Shown here: piece by piece, positions 35,101 to 50,100 of the stretch
Layout: every line of letters starts with the position of its first letter
Numbering within the stretch: the stretch's first letter is position 1
Source of the DNA: Istiophorus platypterus
Taxonomy: Eukaryota > Chordata > Actinopteri > Istiophoriformes > Istiophoridae
Assembly: GCA_016859345.1 (NCBI GenBank)
Contig: CM029115.1
Coordinates: 17,859,501-17,923,500, forward strand
Length of the DNA stretch: 64,000 nucleotides
Direction of reading: 5' to 3'
Notes under the pieces: model-generated
Seen by the model: only the letters and a program-made list of their open reading frames with translations
What the model was told of the DNA's origin: nothing
Database searches by the model: none
Program-made: the position numbers and the translations under genes

Positions 35101-38100
35101 ATTAACTATACTTAACTGTGTTTAAGTTACGATGGGAGATCTACAGTACAGTAGGCCTCAACTTTAAAAGTGAATCTTAATAATATGCCTGTCGCATATC
35201 TGCTAATTATGCATAATGTGAAATGGCAATCTTGTTGTGAATAGGCTTGTGCTTTTGGTAACCACCTAATGAGCTGTTTTAGTATACCTTAACCCTCAAC
35301 ACAATTTTTAGCCTTTAAGCACTGGCGGAATGTGGGAACTGGAACTGCTGGAAGTTCATTATTATTTGAAGTTACCAAGAAGGTGTTTACTTGAAGCACA
35401 TATATTTTGTATTGAATATGTTTTTTTTTGTTTTTTTTGTGTGAAGGGCAAAGAGTATCATAAATAGTAATACGTTCACCATCGGGTAATATAACACATT
35501 TTGGTAAACTAAAATCAGGTTTGAGTCATTAGAAAGTCATGGTTTAACTAAACCATCCAAAAAAATTTCCTCATTTCACATCTAGTAATGTTTTCCAGTT
35601 GTTTCTGTAATGTTTGAAAAATCTAACTCTAGTTTGCCCCTATCAGTCCCAGTGTCAAGTTTTTGGCAAGGCATATTCTCACACTGTATGCTAAGCATAT
35701 GTCAAGACCATTATCATATTCACAGCAGAATAGTTTGAGGTCAGTTAGTTTTGATTTTCACTCTGTGATGCTCTCTTGAGTAAAATGACAACTTACCAGT
35801 TATTGTCTCTGACACAAGCACTTAATTTATGTGTATTTTATTGGCTTTAGTCTGCAGTTTGTTCAAATTTAACTTTTATACAAAAGATGAGGCAGTGCAG
35901 CCATTTGTCTTTGTTTGTGCAACTTCTGTAATCTTTGCTTGGTGTCTCTCCGCCTTATTGCAATGGTTTAATACATTCACACTTGGGTCTCCTGTAAGGA
36001 ACAGTTTTTATGCTGAGTCCCTTCACACATGACATGAGCATTCTGTATGGATGAGGTTTATTTTCTAATCACCACAGTGGCAGCACTGCTGGAGAACAGC
36101 ATTGAGTTGGGAAATACTGACACTAAGAATGATGGACACTTTTCACACGCTAAAACATTCACTAAATTTCCACCTACTGCTCTTCTCTTGGCCCTTTCTC
36201 AGATGGAACTTTGTTGTTCTGTTTACACTCTCATCTGCCTTTATAGACTACTTCTCACACTATAACTGACATTCCTAATTGATGCGCACCCCTCTCTCTC
36301 CATTTCTCCATCTTTTTATCAACTTCTGAGTCCATTTCATCCGTGTTTATTTTCCATAGCAGTGCCATGAGCTAAATTTCTCTTCCTCTTAAGTTGCCAA
36401 ACTTTTTTCATTTTGAATGATTCAGCTCAAAACTTCGATTTTGCACTCACTTTTGCATTAGTTCTTTCTAATTTCCTGCATGCTCTATTTATGCATTTTT
36501 CTCCTATTTGCCTCCTCCTCTTTTACTAAATCTCCTACCATTAGCTTAACATATCTGCCATGAACTCTGTTCTCCATCACCCTCCCACCCTCTCTTCTGC
36601 CCTCCTCTTTTTATCCTCTCTTTCTTCACTAACTCTGTTAGGAGCTATAGTTTCTTGCTGGGCTTTGTTGGCTGGATGAGTGATTAATGACACTGCTGTT
36701 GAACTCAGGTTAACATTAATGCAGAACTGAACAGATTGCATCTCCTTCTATCATCTAATTTCCCATGCTAATCCACAGCTACACCAGGCCACAGAAAATT
36801 GATTCTCTTTCATACTGTGTAGCTGGCATTTATTGACACATATTTAGGCTCCTGAATACAGAGGCCCACACACACATGCACAAGCACGTACACAACATAT
36901 TCCCCTGTTTTAATAACTGCTTCTGGCTAATACTAAGAGATTAAATTTTATCTCACCTTCTCTTCATCTCTTCCTTTTCAGGGTTTCCTGAATGCAGTAT
37001 TTGAAAGGCTAAAACAGTTCTTGGAATGCTGTGAGTACTTGTCTCCTCTCTTCCCTATATTGCTGAATAGGCGCCAAATTAAAAGTTGAGTTGAGTTAAT
37101 GTAAGGAGTTCAGTCCCTTGAAAACGGAGGACCCCTGACCACAACTCATGGTCACTGTACTATCATTTAAAAGTAAGGGCTTAAGGAATATTTGTAATTT
37201 TAGATAGTAAGAGAGCAGGATAGAGGAAGAATGTGTCTTCCTGGAAAATCTTGGTAAATCATTCTTAACTATCAATTAAATAATAAATATTAAGTAAACT
37301 TATCCTATTGACACTCTTATCAAAACACATAGTGTTTAGGTTTCCTTTACTAGTACTCCATTTATTTTTAGAATCACTTACTGTTGCGTGTCTCTTCCCA
37401 ACATCTTGCTTAGACAGGAATTACCTAATATTAAAACACAATTTATATGTTTTATGTGCACATAATTTATATGTTTTATGTGCTCCCCGTACGATAATTA
37501 CAATGTCGAATGTTGAAGAGACCATTTAGTGGTGTCTTTGATGAGCAGTTTACAGGGCTTTTTTTTTCTATGGATATGCATTTCATCTGCCACCACACAA
37601 AAAAAAAAGAAGAAGTTAAAGGGGGTTTTTTATACTTAATAAAAAAAAAAGGGAAGGAGAGGAGAAGAAAAAATCCAATGTCGAATGTTGAAGAGACCAT
37701 TTAGTCTACTCTATTTTGAGACCAGGTACTAGGTACTAAAGTCACACGAAGTAGACTCAGGACCTAAACTAGGAACTAAAAGTCCCTTGGTCTTTTTTTG
37801 TTTCCACCCCATCTGAATAACTGTGAAGACTAGGTGACATAAGACTGTCTGTCAACATATAAACACAGTAGCCATTACTACATTATAACATGAGAACTCG
37901 GTACTCAAGCTTCAGAACACGCCCATCTTCCAATCGTCCTTCATTTTGATCTCAACTGTAAACTTGTAAAGTTTCATGACTATATCATGCAAGGTTGTGA
38001 CAGTATTGCAGTGGCAAAAAAAAAAAAAAAAAGCCTCAGTGATAGTCCCTACTACCATGGATGCCTACAGGACCACATTTTGCCCCACACGCGCTGCCAC

Positions 38101-41100
38101 ACACACACACGCACACACACAAAGTGTGTATCGTTATGTAATTCTGCTTTAGCATGCAACCATAATGAATTAGGGAATTAAGTCTTATTTCTCTTGTTTT
38201 CTGTTTTTGCTCTTTCATCACTGCTTCCTGTCACCTATTCAGTCGCTAACTCTCTTGAAGTTCTTGAGTCGAAAATATCAAATGAGTGAAACCCTATGAG
38301 TGGTCGCCGCCCAGTTCAGTGGCATCTATGTTTGTTCATTTTCACTATCTAATCTCACTGTAAATGATCCTTTCTTTTCCGTACGTTTGTCATAACAAGG
38401 CCCAGTGAGTGAGATGAATCTTAGACAGAGCTCCACAAGCTGCCATAGCGGCAGATGTAAGCTATTATATCATTTGAGTTATCAGCTGCAACTATCACTT
38501 CCAATATTTACACTGCTCATGGCAATGGAGACAGGGTCAGGGTCATGGTGGTATTTTGGCCGGGCAGATAGGGGAACAGCGAGGCAGCTCACAGTCAGGC
38601 TTGGGAGAAATATCAGCTCTGCACAGCCTGATAAGGTCAGCTACATAAGCTGGTGTTTTTGGGACAGTGTTTGTGGTCCATTCACATGTCTGGCTCCATG
38701 TGTTAGATTTTTGTCCTCCAACTGAGGTCACTTTTCTATTTCTGTCAGTCACTACATTGTTAAAAACCTTTTTTAACTAAATATTCATCAGAAATAATCC
38801 ATATCCTTTAGGTCTTTTTTCTGTATATTCTGTCTTCATTTTCTTTATATATCTCTGTCTATGAATTTTATTAGTGTCGTTATAATCCATGACCTCAATG
38901 ATTTAAAACATCTGCTTACATTACCAGCTGACACGTACCTGCAGACAAGGTAGCAATGTAATGGACATATAATCAATAAAATGCAATGCCATTTTGGTCT
39001 GCATGATCCCTTGACCGTACAAAATCTGCAAAATCTGAAAGAAGCAGGACAAAGCAATCTTTGTGCCAGTGTGTGTCACTGTAGATCAGTGGTTGCTGAA
39101 AGAAATGAAATGTGTGCATAAGGGGAGGGGAGATGACGACCCTTTCTGCAAAAAAAGTGATTGGAGGAACGCCAGAGACTGCTATTGTCTCTGCTGATTT
39201 CATCAATGAGGTTGACAAGGAAATAGACTATGTGGGACATCTTTATTGGCTCTTGCATCATGAGTTGTTTTAATGGAGCCAAAATTTACATCACAGGGAC
39301 CGAGTTGTATTCATGGTCATTTTCAGTGTTTTTTATTACTGTAATTTATTATATACCCAGAACCTTGTAATGGGCCCGAGGGGCTCTCACAAAGCAATAG
39401 GGTAGAGTGGGTATTTGACCTTAAACAAAGAGTTGGAGTTGTAATGAGTCAAGCCCAGAGGCCAAATTAAATTGATCTCCCAGTTTTTTTTTTATTGTCC
39501 TTTTTCTTGAGTCCAGCTCCTACTCAAGAATTTTTTTCTATCCTTTTCCAGAGGGTCGATCATGACTGTTTTGAATAGAAAAGTTCAGACATCAGTTGAG
39601 ATCATTTCTGATGCAGTGTTCAGTGTCATACTGAAAAGGCTTCCTCCCAATTGTTACTGATTTAAAATCTCATAATGAGCAATTGATGCATTAATTTCCT
39701 ACGGGGGTTTCATTCATTTCTTATTGAAGCTTGTTTCAGTGTAGTTTTTCTATGAAGTCATAGACTCAATACTAAAAGTTCAGAACTTCACCACGTCATG
39801 CCGCTATTTCATCAATGAGGTTGACAAGGAAGTAAACTATGGGGGATATCTTTATTGCCCCTATCATCATGACTGGTTTTAATGGAGTCAAAATTTACAT
39901 CAGAGGGAGCAAGTCATATTCATGGTCATTTTTTAGTTCTCTTATTACTATACTTTATTATCCCATAGCTTGTAATGGGCCCATGGGAGACTCACAAGGC
40001 AGTCGGGTGGAGTGAGCAGTTTATCAGCATTCAGCTTAGAAAAAAGTTGACATTAGAATCCTCAGCTAACAAATTAGCTTTGCTTTTTGTTTTTTTCTTT
40101 TGACAGCAAAATCTTTCTAAAGAGAAAAACACACTCCATCAAGATGCAGTGTATTTATTTTGATACTGGGGCATCTTTTCATTAGTGTTAAAAGAATAGT
40201 TTTACATTTTGGAAATTTGGGTACTTGCTTTTTTTTGTCCAGAGTTTGCTGAGAAGATGCAAAGCCCAGTCATATATGTCTGTAGAATACGAAGATGGAA
40301 CAGGGAGGGGGTTATCTTAGCTTAGCATAAAGCTGGACTTCATGGAAACAGCTGGCCATGCTCCTTAAAAAAAGTTAAAGTAAGAAAATAAGTTAATTAA
40401 AATAATTACAAAAAAGACTTGTCAAGAAAATGCGAGAGCTATCCTTGCTTTCTATCCCATTAAGAAAAGCCCATTGGATTTGATAACTTAAATACAAAAG
40501 TTTCTCACTTTGATTGTCTGTGGTCATAAAAAAAGAAGAATCCAACTATGTTTTAGTCAGGATCCACTTTTAGGTTCAAAAGAAAAGTATAATTATTTAC
40601 ACTGTCATTGTGGATATGATTAAAGAAAAAGGTTTTTGTATATGAAGCTATACTACACCTTACTGCAATAACAGTCTATCACATTATTGACAAACTGAAT
40701 TCCTTGGATTTAATTCAGATTACCATGGCCCTTTTTTGCCAATTTATAATGTTTGCCTGAAGATTTTGTATGTTAGTAAGTATACTGCTTCTACACAACA
40801 TTGTGTGGTGTTTTTGTGTTTCAGGTCGGCAGGTTGGTCCAGATAGCACATGCAGAGAAAAGCTGGAGAAGACGATCATACTTTACACTAAAGTTGTGAG
40901 TTGACTTATTTATTTTATAGGGTAAATGACAAATGTCTTGTTCATTTTTTAAAAAAATGGGTTGTATATTTCATATGAAGGACTTTGCAAACTAATTTTG
41001 ATCTTTCTTCCTTCCGCTTTCCCTATGTTTACCCTCCTCTATTATTTTCTTTTCTCCCTTTCATTTAGTTGTTAGACTTCCTGGAGTATCATCCATGTGC

Positions 41101-44100
41101 GTTCATACCCCTAATCCAGCGTTCCTTGGAATTTGCCGTCAGCTACGTATTCACACCTGCAGGGGAAGGAGTGACATTTGAACGCTTCATTGTTCAATGC
41201 ATGAACCTCATTAAGATGATTGTAAAGAATGATGCCTACAAACCTGCCAAGAACATTGATGGTAGGATATGAGCCCTTTGAAAAAAAGGGGAGCAGGAAG
41301 GATGGAGAATATTGGATGAATGAAGTGAAAGCACTAGATGGCAAAAACTGAATTTTAGTTCAGTGTCTCAGGGACAAAAAGAAAATGGCAGTACCTCTAT
41401 CTATGCAGTTGTTAGTTAACAGAGAAAAGACTAACCGTTTTGTGGTTCTTGCGTCAGTGCCTTGATTTCATTTGAATGTCTGAATGTGCTAACTAAGCTT
41501 TACCTTGGGTTTGCTATTCTTTTCCAATTTTCAGAGAGGAAATAAAAAGTATTTTGAGTATCGAGGTTACAGGTTTGAGCTTTCAATGATACAGCTTTGC
41601 TCAGAGTAGCCATCTGGCTTATTTATTAGGCCCAGGCTGACAGTCTGGTAGAGACCACAAAGACCTATGTGTTTCTGAGAGTATTAGAAGAGGGTCCTTA
41701 GTACTCTACTGGTAGTGATATGGAGGTCAGGGGCCACATAAAAAGTTGAGTTCTTACAGTGGTAATGACTGTCAACTTCTGGAAGTACAGAATCTTCTTG
41801 TTTGCTCTGTACTTGATTTTTTTCACTGAAAATCAAGGTTAGCAGCAGAACAGAGATTTTTTCACCACAAACTATAGTAAAATGTATAATTTTAGAATTA
41901 GAATGTTGATTAGAGAAGATGACAAACTTGAAGATTACTGAAGCTTCTCCTTTAGCTATTTTGTTCACCATTTGTAACAAGGGCATTGGTCTGAGATTTA
42001 GCTATTTCAGCTGGCAGTCGACTTTTAGATTTAGAAATCCTGTACGGTCAATAATGCAATGTATCAATTATTTTAGGTAAGCATATGTGGCAACTTCGAA
42101 ATATCTTTATTTCTTTCTTCTGGGATTTCTAACACCTTTCTCTCTCCCTCCTCCCTCCCACAGACAGTAAACCAGAGAGTCTGGAGGCTCACAAGATAAA
42201 GACAGCATTCTTCACACACCCCACACTGACAGAGATTGGACGCCGGCTTGTCTCACACTACTTCCTTCTCACAGAGGAAGAGCTGGCAATGTGGGAAGAA
42301 GACCCTGAGAGCTTTGGTAATAGCACATCCCAAGATATGCAGGCTGAATCCAAATGTCTCGGCCTATCTGGACTTGTAGACCGGCCCAGTTAACAGACAT
42401 CTTATCTGGAAGTCCAGAGCAGTGAGGGTTAGCCAGTTCTACAGTTCATGAAGTCAGCAATGTGGCTTGGGTGCAGACTTCAGCAGAACTTATTTAATAT
42501 TTTTTTGATGTATTCATTTAGTAGTGATTTAATGTCTGGGTGTTGGTTGTAGCTATGGCAGCAATTGAGATCTCAGTGAAAGATTTTATTTTCTTTGCAG
42601 TCCAGGGCCCTCGCACAATTGCTGTAATGGCACTGGCCACTCAAACAAAACACTTCATAAAGCTTATTCTACAACGGCACAGTGCTGTAGTTCAGTATTG
42701 AACTGTTACTGAATTCAGTTTTATAGTCAGGCAGTATCACACACAATTTGCAAAAATACATTTGTACTTGGAATGCTCAGACAAAATGTACAGCCTCAGC
42801 CATAACCCCCAGACCAGCATTTTATAATAGAAAACCATTTGTCATCATTTTTCCAGCTGTTGAAGAAACAGGTGGCGACTCTTGGAAATACAGTCTACGG
42901 GTAAGTCAAGACACAGTCGTGCATACACACATTCACACTTACACAGGTACATACACCCACACAGGCACACAAAAACACACACACACACACACCAAACAAT
43001 TATCTTGCTATATCATAGAGATCAGAAGACAGAATCCTCCATGTCTGTGGTGTTGAGACTGCTGGATGTCAAGTACTTTATGTAAGTTCATAGACGTACC
43101 AGACCACCTTTCAAAACAAGCAAAATAAACACTCACTCCATCACAAAAACAATACAACAACAACTACACTCTGGCACACCTAGCTTGGGGATGACTGTTT
43201 ATCTTTGCCTTGAGTGTCAGGGAAAACTGAATGTCTAGTTTGCCAAGACTAAAGTTTAATCTTTGGAGGAATATGTCCTTCCTCAAAATCATAAAAAGGT
43301 AGACTGAAAAAACATAACATCAGAAGTTTTCATTGCAGTGTAATTGCTATAATATTAATTGACAAAAATAAGTTTTAGTGTATGCTATGTTACATATTAT
43401 ATATAAAATTCTAAGCAGAATTTTATGTGGTGGCACTGAGCATGATTGTGTCATTATAGCATAAAACAGCTATTGATCCCTAGGCTTCATAGTTTGTCTC
43501 TATGGCAGTGTCCAGTTATTTGGCAGAGGCATACCTTCAGCTGTTTTTATGAGTCATGACATCATTTCTTGTCCACTGTCTTATTTTTTTTCTGTCTACC
43601 CCTCATTTCTCTTCCCTTCCCACTCTTTGTTGAGCCCCATTTTACTTACTTTCATCACTTCATATGACAAATTCATGCCCTGCTGTTTCTTTGAAGTATC
43701 ATAAAGCATTATTCCATTGAACCTTAAGGTCTTGCTATAAAAGTTCTTATTCATTTAAAGCACACTGCAGCAGAAGAAATGCAGCACTACAGTCCATGAG
43801 TTTCTTTAGTTGGCTAATTACCTCACAATTTACACAATTTTTTTTGCAAATTGTCAACCCTCAAGATGGTTCATGGATCAAATGTCACAGTCCAACTACT
43901 TCTTTGATGTTCACCTATTCTAATTGCTGATAATAGATGACCCTCCACTATCAATTTTATCACCTGTCTATTTTCGCCATCTGAACAAGGGTTTTGTTTT
44001 TGTCCTGGTCTCATCAAGATTGGCTTTTTAGTAGTGCAATGTGACCTCTGTCCTTTTGCCAACAAGGTGGAAAGGTTATACATGCTGAGATGTTAAAGGC

Positions 44101-47100
44101 ACATATATATTGTAACTGCACTATGTACTCAGGAATTGGCTCAGCCTCTGTTGTCAGAATTCTTATACCTTTATTCAGTATTGATATTTTTTTTTTTTTT
44201 TTTTTTGTGAAATCTATAACCAATAAACTACCGAATATTGGCGGATTAGCATTTCACTGTTTGAAAACAGGCAGACACACAAATGCAGAAACTCCCTGAC
44301 AATGTCACATTGACTTTTCATTGAACCAGGAGCTCAGCCGGGAGCTTTTTTTTTTCATTGTTTGTATGTGTGATTGTCATGCCCTTTTGTATAAATTTTT
44401 CTTTGTGTTTATAGAGGGTATACACCGGCGTCACTTATACAAGTGAAATTTTCTCTCTTCACCACTAAGAAGGTGGATAAATGTGATACGGGGAGGAAAA
44501 CAACTGAATGATTATGATGACTTCTGCATACAGTGGCATCATGTTTGTACCATCTATTTTGCCAGTTAAATTATTTTTTCTCCTCTGCTCTGTTCTTCCA
44601 TTTAGCCTTGTACAGAAGTATTGTTCCTGGATATCTTCCACAACTACAGCCAGACCCTGACACCAGTGCTATTGGATATGGTTCAGAATCTCCAGGGTCA
44701 GTTAAATTTCAATCCATACATTATAGTATCCAAAAGCACAGTCTGCTCGCTTTTCAGAACACCCTTTAACATTCTTTCAAAGCAAAGAAAACACATACTC
44801 AGTTGCCAATTTATTGTGTAAGATGCTATACAGAAAAATTTGCCCACTTGCACAAAATGCACAGTATACATTCCAATTAACCATACAGAGCCTCAGACCT
44901 CAAACCCTATTTCTCATCAGGAAATGTAGCCTGGTGGCTTCAGAGAAGGTGATACATGTTTTATTTATATCAGAACACCGCAAAGCATGTAGGTTTGTTC
45001 ATTATGCCTTCAGCAGTCATGGTATGTGTGACATGCAATCTATGGGCTTGACAGCACCTTCAAGTTCCCTGGTGGGAAACCTCCATCGTTACAACTAATC
45101 TCAGATCTAGTCTTTCAGTCATATACATGCACACCACACTACCGCTGCTCTCCTGGTGGTACTGGCATGTAGCCCTTGTTCTGTTCCTGAATTAGCGGTG
45201 CCATTGCTCAAGTGCATGGATTGCAGGATCTGCTTCTAGCCTGTCTAATAAGCTTCTTTTGTTTTCAAGTGACAGAGTGGAAATGGGTTCTTCTGGAGCA
45301 CGGAGGACACCAGATTGAGTGATTCTATGGTTGAAGGGAGGCAGCTATTCATTTTGAGACCTGAGTACATAACACAGGACTAAAAGAGAAAAACTGAACA
45401 GATTGCTGAAATTATTGAGACAAGACTATATAATGGAATTAAGACCTCTTAAAGTATCAGCCATGGTAGAGCTGGGTCCATTAAATCCTACAGATCCTCT
45501 GCTATCATTGAAAAATGTTGCATGTTATGAGAGCACTTGAGTTAAAAATGCAGTCTGTCTTGTCACTGAAATTACATCCAGTGTATGTATGTGCCTTTGC
45601 AGGCCCTACCAGTGTTGAAGACCCTGTCCAGCTGCTAATGAAGGATGCAGGTGAGTCAAAGGCTTCATCTTTCTTGCTGGTTCATTAATCGTTATCGTCT
45701 GTCATGCCATAAAGGGCTGATGTGTCTGATTTTGGGTGTCTGATTTTGCTGACAACCAGAGTCAGAGTTTTGCTGACATTACCATAATAGCTTCAAATAA
45801 AATGTGATAGTTGTAAGATTTGCTTTGTTATTGAAATTTTCTAACTAAAATCCAAAACAAAGCATACAGATAGAGAAGATGAACAGGGTAAATTAAGACA
45901 CAGATTTGAATAAGGAGAGCTACAAGATGCAAAACATCTTCGTCAACATTATCATCGTAAGCTGAGCTATAAAGTCTGAATATTCACATGAAAACCTACA
46001 GATGCCTTTTTTTTGGTTGCAATTTATAAAGTGATCAATTATAGGGCCATACTGCTCTGTTCAGAGACATCTTGTTTCCCCCCTCCCTCCTTTATCTGTC
46101 TTACACCCACCCTTTTACCTTCAGTTTATTTCCTTTCAGTATTTACAACTCTTTGGCAGGTCAGGGCAGGCACTCTGGTTTTATGGCATCCACAACTAAA
46201 TCATTGCCCGCTAAGAGGGCCTTTGCTAAAGCTGGATGCCTTTTGAGGTCTCATCAGTGAACTGAGAGTGTTAATAGAACAGCAGACATCACTGATGTTG
46301 TAGCAGCAGCAGTCGTAGATAATTTGTGGCCAAGCTGAAACTGGTTGTAGAGTCAGAGTTTCGCTTATTGACCGCAGCTGCTGATTTTTTTTTTCAAGAA
46401 AGTCAGTAATTATGATGATGCTAATACAATTATAGACTAAGACCTTAATTATACTACTGTATAAAGAGGGCACACTTTTTTTGAGTCCCGGACCCAACAT
46501 TATATGGCTGAGCTTGCATCAATGAGCTGAAGACTAGAACAGGCACATTAGTCCATCCTATTTTCTGTAAAGATATTTTTCATATGCAATAGACAGTACT
46601 ACATAACAATCATATTTTCTACATTACTATGACCACCTGCTTAGGCTCTTTTTATAGTTGACAAATGCTGCTAACTGGCCTTCCAAGTATAAACCAACTT
46701 TGTAGCAGTTTTTTATTTATTATTATTCTTTTTAAATTTTCATTGCTGACATCCAATAGATTTTTACATAATTTTGTAGCTCTAGTCTGTACCGCATTTT
46801 TAATTTTATTGCTACACTGGCAGCAGCATTAACGTCCTCTCTGTTAAATATTTTACATTAGAACTGAGCAAGTCAATTTTAGTAAACATTAGCTCTCTCA
46901 GTTTAGTTCCTTTTGGACCACTTAAAAAACAATTGAAAACTTACAAAGACCTACTTTTGGGGGGCAGAATAATAAAATGTTGCTTTAGAGCAGGAAATGA
47001 ATATACCCCCAAAGGGAAGCTAAACTGTGTCAGAAGCAACAAGCAAAGTGCAATAATCAACGCACTAATGAAGATTTACAAATAGTGAGGATTCACACAC

Positions 47101-50100
47101 TACAGAGTTCGTAGTTACCTTTTCAGACCTCTCTCAAAACAAGAAGGGAAGTGAAAGAAAAAATACACACTATACTTTTCAAGAGTTTACAGTATCTTGT
47201 CAGCTTTATTTACTTTACCTAAAAATGGTGTCTCTTCAAAGCTTTGGTTTTTTGCGATCAGGTTTAATACTTTTGCACTATCCATCTTTTCTTCCCACAC
47301 TTCAATCCATCTATCTTTGTCGTGGTAAATGAGAGAAAACATGTCTGTCAGGCATCTAGCTGCTCTCTAAGTTTTTAGATCAGTGCAGTGAGAGACACCG
47401 ATAGTGTTCATATATATATTACCTTTGCTTCTGCTTCTTTGGTCTTTCTCTCTTTTTCCCTTTATCCCACACACTGTGCATGCTGTAGATGACACTCTTT
47501 CAAGTTTCCAAACTGGCATAAACAGAGGATTAAAGTAATGAATAAGGTTCTCTCTATTAAATCTCCTTCCATTTCTGTCCTTGCTCTTTTCCTCTTTCTG
47601 TCATTCTTTTCTCATTCTTTTGAAATCTCAGTATTCATTACTTTAAAGATGAAATATACATTATAACAGGAAACATATCTTTCATGTGTATTGCTTTTGT
47701 CTGTTTCTCTGTCTGTTTTATATTTATTTTAGTTTTGTTTCTTTATGATTATTTTACAGGACAGAATTATAGCACATTTAGTTCAGCTTACTGCAAGTCT
47801 GCCACTATTTTATGAACCAAGGACCCCAGTTTTAAGAAGCTGCACCCACATGAAATTAAAAAATTTTAAACATTGAAAAAAAAACAAAAACATGGCAAGT
47901 GAAGTGTGAATTTAAAAAAAAAAATTCTCTCTCTCCCATAGTGACAAAATGCACTAAATTCATTTTAAAGATATCTAAAAATTGAACGAATTTTAGTCTT
48001 CTGCAGCTAATTTCTGGACCATCAGCCATTTTAAAAAATAAATAAATAAAATTGCGCTGTCATATGTCTTTTGCCCGTAATTTCTTTCATAGCTTGGACT
48101 GCTAATATGTTTTTGTTGTGAATATAATGACTAAATTAAACAGATTTTTTTCTGACTGTGGTTGTTTTATCTGCAGTATACAATGCAGTGGGACTGGCAG
48201 CCTACGAACTGTTTGACAATGTGGACTTTGACCAGTGGTTCAAGAATCAGCTTCTTGGAGAGCTGCAAGTCAGCCATCACAGGTATTCTGTTTCGAGCTA
48301 TGAATTTCTTTTGAAATTTTTGAAACTGAACATCTTAATTTCTTTTTCTTTTATCATTATATTTTATTTTTGACAAGTATCATGAAGTACACAAAGTAAA
48401 CAAGAATCATAAAACATTTACTCAGGAAAAATGATAGCTCTTCCTACTGTAGGAGGAAGTGAATACTTGGCATTCAAATCCAAATGAATAGTATTTATGA
48501 AGCTTTTAATGTTGAGTTTTAGTCAACCAGGAATTTTAGTCCATTAGATCGCCTTCATAACACCTCACAGAAAACCTATTACATTCATTGCAGGGCTATA
48601 GAATTGAATTAAATGCAGGTGCTATATAATTTCCTCTTGCCTCACTGTGTGCAGTACTGTTTTTAAATGCATCACAGGTGGAAGGGGAAAATGACTCTTA
48701 TGTAGGTCACATTTTGCATCACTGATTATGCAGGCTTGAAACAGTAATAGTGACCTCTAAAGTAATTTGGGAGGTCTCTTTAAATGGGTGTTTATTTTAA
48801 TGTGTGTGACCTCTATTTCAGACATTAGTGGCATCTGATACATTGCAGATTAACATTCCTTTTTGTGTACCAGGAGCTAATTGACTATTAACCTCTGTCC
48901 AGCTATTGATTACAGTCAGCAGCATAGTTAATGCATGCCAGTGTCTGTCATAGTCACATTAAAAAATGCTTCTTGTATTCACACAACCACTCTACAAACT
49001 AGTGGGCAAATTTGTCACAATACACCTGTCATGCACTTAAACAGACTAATAAAACTAGAAAAAACAATAACACAGATTGATAAGGCACCTGGTCTACAGT
49101 CAGCCAGCTGCAGTAACAATAGACAGTGCGGTTATAAATTAATGCATTTAAAAAGTGATGGGGAAGAGGGAGAGTGGTCAGAGGTGAGGCTGGTAAGTGA
49201 TATGAAGAACAAAGAAGTGCCCTGTTCACACAGACCCAAAGTATATCAAAATGAAAAGCCTGCAGTACTCAAAAGGTCGGCCGGTCAGGTTTGTGCAGAT
49301 GTCAGAGTGCAGGCGTGTTGACGTCTCTTTGGCTCTGCTCTGTTCTTTTTTTTATGTAGTCAACTCCACACAATGGGATTCATATTTTCTTCTTGATATA
49401 AGTTTTACTTGATTATTTTTATTTGAATAGACTTAGACTGGAGACACAAGGTAAAATAACTACAGATGTCACAATCTGACAGTGGTGTATGAATAATAAT
49501 AAATGATAAATAAATTAAAATTTACAAACAGCACTGAAATGTAGGCAACCACCACCTCTGTCTTTCTATTTGTGTCTTCTACACACACACACACACGCAC
49601 ACACACACGAATGTAAACCTTCATATTCATTTATTAAATCTGATCCCCCAGTAATTGATGAATAGATTAGAGGGAAACTAACAAATGTTTTAAAACAAAA
49701 TACACTGGATGTATTGATGAGGATGAAGGGATGTCACCCAATTCAATTGTCTGACTCAAGAAGTAAGGAATATCAGCTTGTGACTCGATAGTTAATAGTT
49801 GTTGGCACAATATCCTATGTTTTAGTCGCCTCAGTGAAATTGCCTTTCCTTTAATTCTGCCCTGTGTATTTAACTAATTTTATTTAACTCTTTCGAAGCA
49901 AAATGATGACATTTTGTGCTAAGAGAATATATTTTACATTAAGTAAAACCAAAGACAGCAGATAATTATTTTCAGCTCCCATAGATTTTTCTGTTCTTGG
50001 GTGCTGAAGTGGGCTGTTTTTCTGTCATATTTTAGATGTTCCCACAGTCTTTTGAGGAGGCTGTAGATTCAGCATGGATAAGCAGGAAAGTGTTTGATTA

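Larger units (their letters stand above)
37031..40824 (+). other. ipo11: ipo11 intron 8, repeat-rich
   Basis: 3794 bp. It contains a two-copy 24-bp tandem repeat (37440-37483), an exact 30-bp direct repeat flanking 145 bp (37501-37705), a diverged duplicated block (39191-39417 and 39802-40022) and a teleost interspersed repeat (about 40180-40400). Confidence 0.7.

Noticed and set aside
38405..38752. Overlapping 106- and 69-codon frames on opposite strands in intron 8
   Set aside because: Neither shows a known domain or usable splice signals.
48935..49321. 128-codon plus-strand frame in intron 15
   Set aside because: No protein family resemblance, not flanked by splice sites, and not part of importin-11.
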